A stretch of DNA of 64,000 nucleotides. Origin: Earliella scabrosa. Lineage: Eukaryota; Basidiomycota; Agaricomycetes; Polyporales; Polyporaceae. The notes beneath the pieces were generated by a model. The model was not told the DNA's origin. It saw nothing but the letters and a program-made list of their open reading frames with translations, and did not search any database. The DNA lies in NCBI GenBank assembly GCA_022605405.1, contig JABYQQ010000012.1, positions 372,001 to 436,000 on the forward strand, read 5' to 3'. How positions within the stretch are numbered: position 1 is the stretch's first letter; each line of letters starts with the position of its first letter. Shown here one piece after another: positions 59,901 through 64,000 of this stretch. A program made the position numbers and the translations under genes.

Positions 59901-60777
59901 AGGTATCCGGTTCTCGAGCGCACACTGCGCAAGAATGGACCTCAGTGACCGAAGTCGAGCGTTGTAGAGAGAGACGCACCCTATACTTTGCGCTGCCGGG
60001 TTCTTCGGCTATGAGATGTGTGACCTTGTCGGTGAGGTCGCTCACTGACTGTGCGCCCAATTCGAGGGCGAGTTTGAATAACGAAGTCTGACATGATACA
60101 TCAGTACCAAAGAACACACAGCGATTTGAAGGACAGCACAGGAGAAGCTCCTATCATGACGGTAATATACGCCAAGCCCCATACGTCACATGTGATCGCT
60201 ATGGCATCTACCTCTGCGCAGGGAGTACTGCGTGTAACGAACACTTTGGCACGGCCGAGATTACCTGCTGCGTTACCAAAGGAAGGGGGAAAGAGGACAA
60301 TGCACTGAACAGCGGAGGTAAATCCAACCCCGTTCATATACTCGATAATTCCACGGAGGTAGAACGCTGCTATGTGCATTCGTGCGGGAGATCAGTGGAT
60401 AGCGTTTCAGGGAATCTGATATGCACTTTGATATGCACTTGAGACAGGCGGGCAGGGAGGCAGGAGGGATTCTAGAGTAGAGGTAGTTATGAGAACGAAA
60501 GCTCACCTTATCATTGATGCCAGTTGCACAGAGAACAAAGCGTTTGAATGGTCTGGGACACAAGTCCTGGTGGGAGGTTTCGTCGTCAGAGTCGAACCCG
60601 GTGCTATGTGTCCAGGTGGACTCTTGCGTTCGAAGGTCCTTGCGGGAGCCGGGTTGGGCGGGACGGAGTTTGACCCCAGGGACCTATGGGGGAAGACGAT
60701 ACATACGGTTGTCATACTGCAGGTCAGGAATGGGAACGACGGACCTTCTTGGACCTATTCACTCTCCGGAAGGACAT
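57000..60777 (-). CDS. DPB11: DNA replication initiation and checkpoint protein Dpb11/TopBP1/Rad4
   Basis: A BRCT scaffold that links phosphorylated Sld3/Sld2-type factors to polymerase epsilon and activates the ATR checkpoint. Exon 1 60,777-60,745 encodes MSFRRVNRSKK; then 60,683-60,507, 60,087-59,980, 59,924-59,477, 59,428 onward, with further introns. BRCT1 starts PFKRFVLCATGINDK and continues over a 419-bp intron into LGAQSVSDLTDKVTHLIAE. BRCT2 follows (FSGVVLCVSGIDDVNRR, THLICGN, IVWEDWFWDSL). BRCT3 starts IFKGYRFRALGEA and BRCT4 starts ILLSFSGLDHAEACT, TTHLLCPSG. The disordered C-terminus is Pro/Ser-rich and ends in a Gly/Arg run. Four BRCTs match fungal Dpb11/Rad4. The large plus-strand frames (58,339-59,271) are shadows. 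Confidence 0.93.
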
Positions 60778-61102
60778 GGGCCGGGATGGTTAGGGCAGGG
60801 TGTCGAGACTCGCACGTGTCGTGTTGCGAATATGGAGGCGAGGCGGGGTGTACAGACAGAGCCAGGGCAAGAGAGCACAGCAGCAGCAGCCAGCGCGTGT
60901 GAGACAAGAGAGCGAGCGAGCAGAGACTGAGACCAGACACTGACGCGACGAGACTGTTGCACGCGACCGTGACCCGTTCGACGCGACAAGCCACTTCGAA
61001 GTTCAGGGCAGGCACACACGCGTATGTCACGTGCATTCTCCTCGACCGCTCTCTTCGCTGTGCTGGACAGCGACCAGCGCCCTCCGCCCGTCGTTGCCCA
61101 CG
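60778..61102. promoter_or_regulatory. Bidirectional promoter DPB11/uL30m
   Basis: 325 bp between divergent starts, with GAGAGCGAGCGAGC and CAGCAGCAGCAGC simple repeats near 60,880-60,920. No gene. Confidence 0.5.
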
Positions 61103-61486
61103 ATGCTCTCCGCCGCCCTCCGTTTCCGCGCAGCGTCCTCCGCAAAGGCTCAGTGCCGGTCCCTTGCAACTACCCCCGCAACATCCCCCTCATCATCATC
61201 CTCCGAGCCCCTCACGCACTTCCGCATCACCCTCCGCCGCTCTGCTATTTCCTTGCCGCAAAACATCAAGGACACCCTCACCGCTCTCGGGATTCACCGA
61301 CGGTTGCAGACCGTCTACCACAGGCATACGCCAGACATTGCCGGCAAGATCCTGACCGTCAAAGAGCTTGTTGCAGTGGAGAACGTGCCCGCATCCGCTG
61401 TGCGCACGAAGTGGGAGCAGAGGCAAGAGCGTAAAGCACCGCGGGGCTACTCCGTCACCGGCTCCAAGCTCGAGGAGGACTTGTAG
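61103..61486 (+). CDS. Mitochondrial ribosomal protein uL30m
   Basis: A large-subunit mitoribosomal protein of the L30 family (yeast Mrpl33 type). A single exon from ATG 61,103 to TAG 61,484-61,486, 127 residues. The N-terminus (MLSAALRFRAASSAKAQCRS) is a good import presequence; the in-frame ATG at 61,031 would add 24 residues before it and is less likely. The L30 fold is recognised in THFRITLRRSAISLPQNIKDTLTALG, then IHRRLQTVYHRHTPDIAGKI and VKELVAVENV. The fungal C-terminal extension is short. Confidence 0.92.
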   Translation: MLSAALRFRAASSAKAQCRSLATTPATSPSSSSSEPLTHFRITLRRSAISLPQNIKDTLTALGIHRRLQTVYHRHTPDIAGKILTVKELVAVENVPASAVRTKWEQRQERKAPRGYSVTGSKLEEDL

Positions 61487-62514
61487 AGCGTTTTGTTGTC
61501 GGGTATGTCCTTATTACCTCGCAGATGTGCATGCCGTGCTCATTTTGGTCGTTCTAGTTTTCTCTCTATGTTTCTGTGCTGTACACCCCCATCTGCCCTA
61601 ATACACACACATCGCACTACAGCTGTGCGATGCCATAGTTTTTGGTGACAGTGCCGTTATTCTGCGCGAGCTCCGACGTTGTTGGCCCACTCATAGGTCC
61701 CGGTGCGTTTGTCTTAGAGCCTGCGGACGTGTCACGGGGACTGTTGTCAGAACTTGCTTTCTCCGACGCAGTTTATCCGGCTTCCTGCGACTCACGCCCC
61801 TTCCCGTCGCATCCATCGTGCTGCAATGTTCCGATGATGGACGTCGAATACCCAACATGAATGGCTCCGTGCAGCCATCTTCCTTACCGAGATCCTCATG
61901 ACCAAATTCTTCCACACTCGATCACAACTCTTCTATCTCTTCCGAGCTGTCGGTCTCTGGAGTTGGCAGCGTAACCTATTTTCGTTAGGTGCGCATCTTC
62001 ATCAGTCCCCGCCCTACCGATGATATGTTATGATATGTCATGGTGGCCAGGGTACCTTGAATGAATGTACGCCTACGGAGGTATTGCCACGACACATGCC
62101 ATTCTAGTTGGAGCCCGCTGACGGAGTAATCGGGGCGTCCGAAGCGGGTCACAATTTCTCCTGGAGTGATTCTACCCAGTGGGACGTCTAACTCACGACG
62201 TTCGTCCGCAGGTTCCGAGGCGCAAGCCCCAAGTCCGAAGATGGTCATGCACCCTTAGTCCTTAACTACAGTCTCCAGCTTCCTTCCGCCTTCCATCATA
62301 TGCTTTACGCGCGTCCTTGTGACCCCGCCAACCAGAGGGGACAATCCTCGGCTTATCGACGGATGCCCCGACGCTCGCCAAGGGTCTCTCCGGCGTCGTC
62401 CACGTCCGCATCGTCCGTTATGTCACATTGCAGCCTCGCGAAGTACTTATAGCCCGCGAAAACATCGTCCTCGCACCATCCAGACTCACACTCCTGCTGT
62501 CTCTGGAGAACACC
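61487..62514. other. Intergenic region with a possible small minus-strand gene and cellulase promoter
   Basis: On the minus strand a frame from ATG 62,248 (MTIFGLGACASEPADERREL) runs to about 61,985 and may splice at GTACCC (about 62,053) to an exon near 61,976. No family is recognised, so it is only a weak gene candidate. A TATA-like CTTATAGCC at about 62,445-62,453, roughly 65 bp before the cellulase start, is a plausible core promoter. Confidence 0.4.
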
Positions 62515-63992
62515 ATGAAGAGTGTCATCATCTCGCTCGCACTCGCGCTCGCCAGCGCTTCTCCCTCGTTCGCTGTCCCTGCTTGGGGCCAATGCGGAGT
62601 GAGTACTGCCCACCAACCTTGCACAACCGCGTTCTCATTTTGTCATAGGGCATCGGCTATGGCGGCTCTACTGTTTGCGACGCCGGCAGCGCTTGCGTCA
62701 AAGTCAACGACTGTACGTCGGAGCCAGCACCGCTCGTTCTTGCACGTCAAACTCAACCTCCATGTCCACAGACTACTCGCAGTGCCAGCCCGGTGCGACG
62801 CCCACAAACCCAGGAGACCCCAGCTCGTCCGTCTGCCCTGGTACTCGCACCAAGTTCAAGTTCTTCGGTGTGAACCAGTCTGGCGCGGAGTTCGGTCAGA
62901 ACGTCATCCCCGGCGCACTGGGCAAGGAGTACATCTGGCCCGCGCCGACGTCAATCGACTACTTCGTCGGCCAGGGCTTCAACTCGTTCCGCATCCCCTT
63001 CTTGATGGAACGTCTGAGCCCGCCCACCACCGGTGGTCTTACTGGCCCTTTCAACCAGACCTACCTCAGCGGTCTCAAGGACACCGTCAGCTACATCACG
63101 GGCAAGGGCGCATACGCGATCATCGACCGTAGGTTGCCTCTTGTTTATTTACTGCACATAGAGCTCAGCGACAAATGCCTCCAGCCCACAACTTCATGAT
63201 CTTCAACGGCCAGACGATCTCCAGCACGAGCACGTAAGTACATTGCACATTTATACATGACTGATTGTCTAACATTGCTCCCCCAATAGTTTCCAATCTT
63301 GTATGCAGTTTTCACGAAACACGTTCAGGAAGCCTCACTAACCCATGATTCTATCAGGGTGGCAGAAGCTCGCGAATGAATTTGTAAGTCCATCGGGACC
63401 ATACCCAGCGCCGGGACCCAACTCACCCTCATTTCGCCAGAAATCGAACAACCTGGTCATCTTCGACCTCCAGAACGAGCCGCACGATATCCCCGCCCAG
63501 ACCGTCTTCAACCTCGTACGTCGTCCACCGCCCTCCTCAGCTTCAGCCTCGCATCCAATCCACTCACACACCCAACCTTAGATGCAAGCCGGTGTCAACG
63601 GTGTCCGCGCTTCCGGCGCGACCTCCCAGCTGATCCTCGTCGAAGGCACCTCCTGGACCGGCGCATGGACCTGGACGTCCTCGGGCAACAGCCAAGTCTT
63701 CGGCGCGATCAAGGACCCCAACAACAACGTCGCGATCGAGATGCACCAGTACCTCGACTCGGACGGCTCGGGCACCTCCCCCACCTGCGTCTCGCCCACC
63801 ATCGGCGCCGAGCGCCTCCAGGCTGCGACCGAGTGGCTCCGGCAGAACAACCTCAAGGGCTTCCTCGGCGAGCTCGGCGCAGGCTCGAACGACGCGTGCA
63901 TCTCCGCCGTCAAGGGCGCGCTCTGCTCCATGCAGCAGTCCGGCGTGTGGATCGGCGCTCTCTGGTGGGCTGCGGGTCCTTGGTGGGGAGAC
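62515..63992 (+). CDS. GH5 cellulase with N-terminal CBM1 (partial, right edge)
   Basis: A secreted endo-beta-1,4-glucanase. Exons: 62,515-62,598, 62,649-62,712, 62,772-63,128, 63,185-63,233, 63,290-63,300, 63,358-63,383, 63,441-63,515 and 63,582-63,992; the last donor (GTGAGT) is at 63,993. The signal peptide is MKSVIISLALALASASPSFA. A CBM1 follows (WGQCGGIGYGGSTVC...YSQCQPG), then a short Thr/Pro linker. The GH5 barrel includes FFGVNQSGAEFG, FNSFRIPFLMERL, the acid/base Glu in LQNEPHD, HQYLDSDGSGTS and the nucleophile Glu in GFLGELGAG. It fits subfamily GH5_5 (EGII/Cel5A type). One exon has only 11 nt. Only a short C-terminal piece is missing. Likely induced by cellulose, but no regulatory motif is proven. 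Confidence 0.96.
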
Positions 63993-64000
63993 GTGAGTAT

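Overview
This window looks like nuclear DNA of a filamentous basidiomycete, most likely a wood- or litter-degrading Agaricomycete. Reasons: right-half genes are compact and rich in short GT-AG introns (about 48-65 bp); a chromodomain Ty3/gypsy element (chromovirus) is present; and the right edge carries a secreted GH5 cellulase with an N-terminal CBM1. No species is claimed.

Left half (1 to ~31.6 kb) is a nested graveyard of mobile DNA, mostly AT-rich and CpG-poor, with no recognisable host gene. It holds: the 5' end (LTR, primer-binding site, gag) of a retrotransposon running off the left edge; two dispersed AT-rich repeat families named here R2 (1.1-1.8 kb and 9.76-13.15 kb) and R1 (6.16-7.29, 7.69-8.34 and 15.85-17.43 kb); a complete PIF/Harbinger transposon (9,865-12,748) inserted in R2, with a transposase and a convergent WW/Myb-like partner gene; a solo LTR (16,646-17,092) inserted in R1; a decayed LTR plus pol fragment (17.96-18.9 kb); a Tc1/mariner transposase relic (19.3-19.8 kb); and a young 6.4-kb Ty3/gypsy chromovirus with apparently identical 448-bp LTRs (20,233-26,626) that landed inside the terminal inverted repeat of a ~311-bp Tc1/mariner-type MITE. 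Several smaller inverted-repeat elements and strong hairpins lie between them.

Right half (~31.67-64 kb) is gene-dense, with mainly conserved single-copy housekeeping genes: RFC1, a TUG/UBX-type protein, succinate dehydrogenase cytochrome b subunit (SDH3), an Ldb17/SPIN90-type actin regulator, a PRP2-type DEAH spliceosomal helicase, TIM13, UBA4, APC10, an Alba-like protein, a DDT/WHIM-PHD chromatin protein, a fungal protein of unknown function, DPB11/TopBP1, mitochondrial ribosomal protein uL30m, and a partial CBM1-GH5 cellulase. Many neighbours are divergent pairs sharing 160-340 bp promoters (RFC1/UBX, SDH3/LDB17, PRP2/TIM13, UBA4/APC10, DPB11/uL30m).

Themes worth attention: long AUG-less open reading frames upstream of gag in two unrelated retroelements; primer-binding sites that look like complements of 5' tRNA halves; three otherwise intact transposon frames each broken only by TGA codons, fitting C-to-T change at CpG; a WW domain on the Harbinger accessory protein; and clean nested insertions with readable target-site duplications that give a relative chronology.
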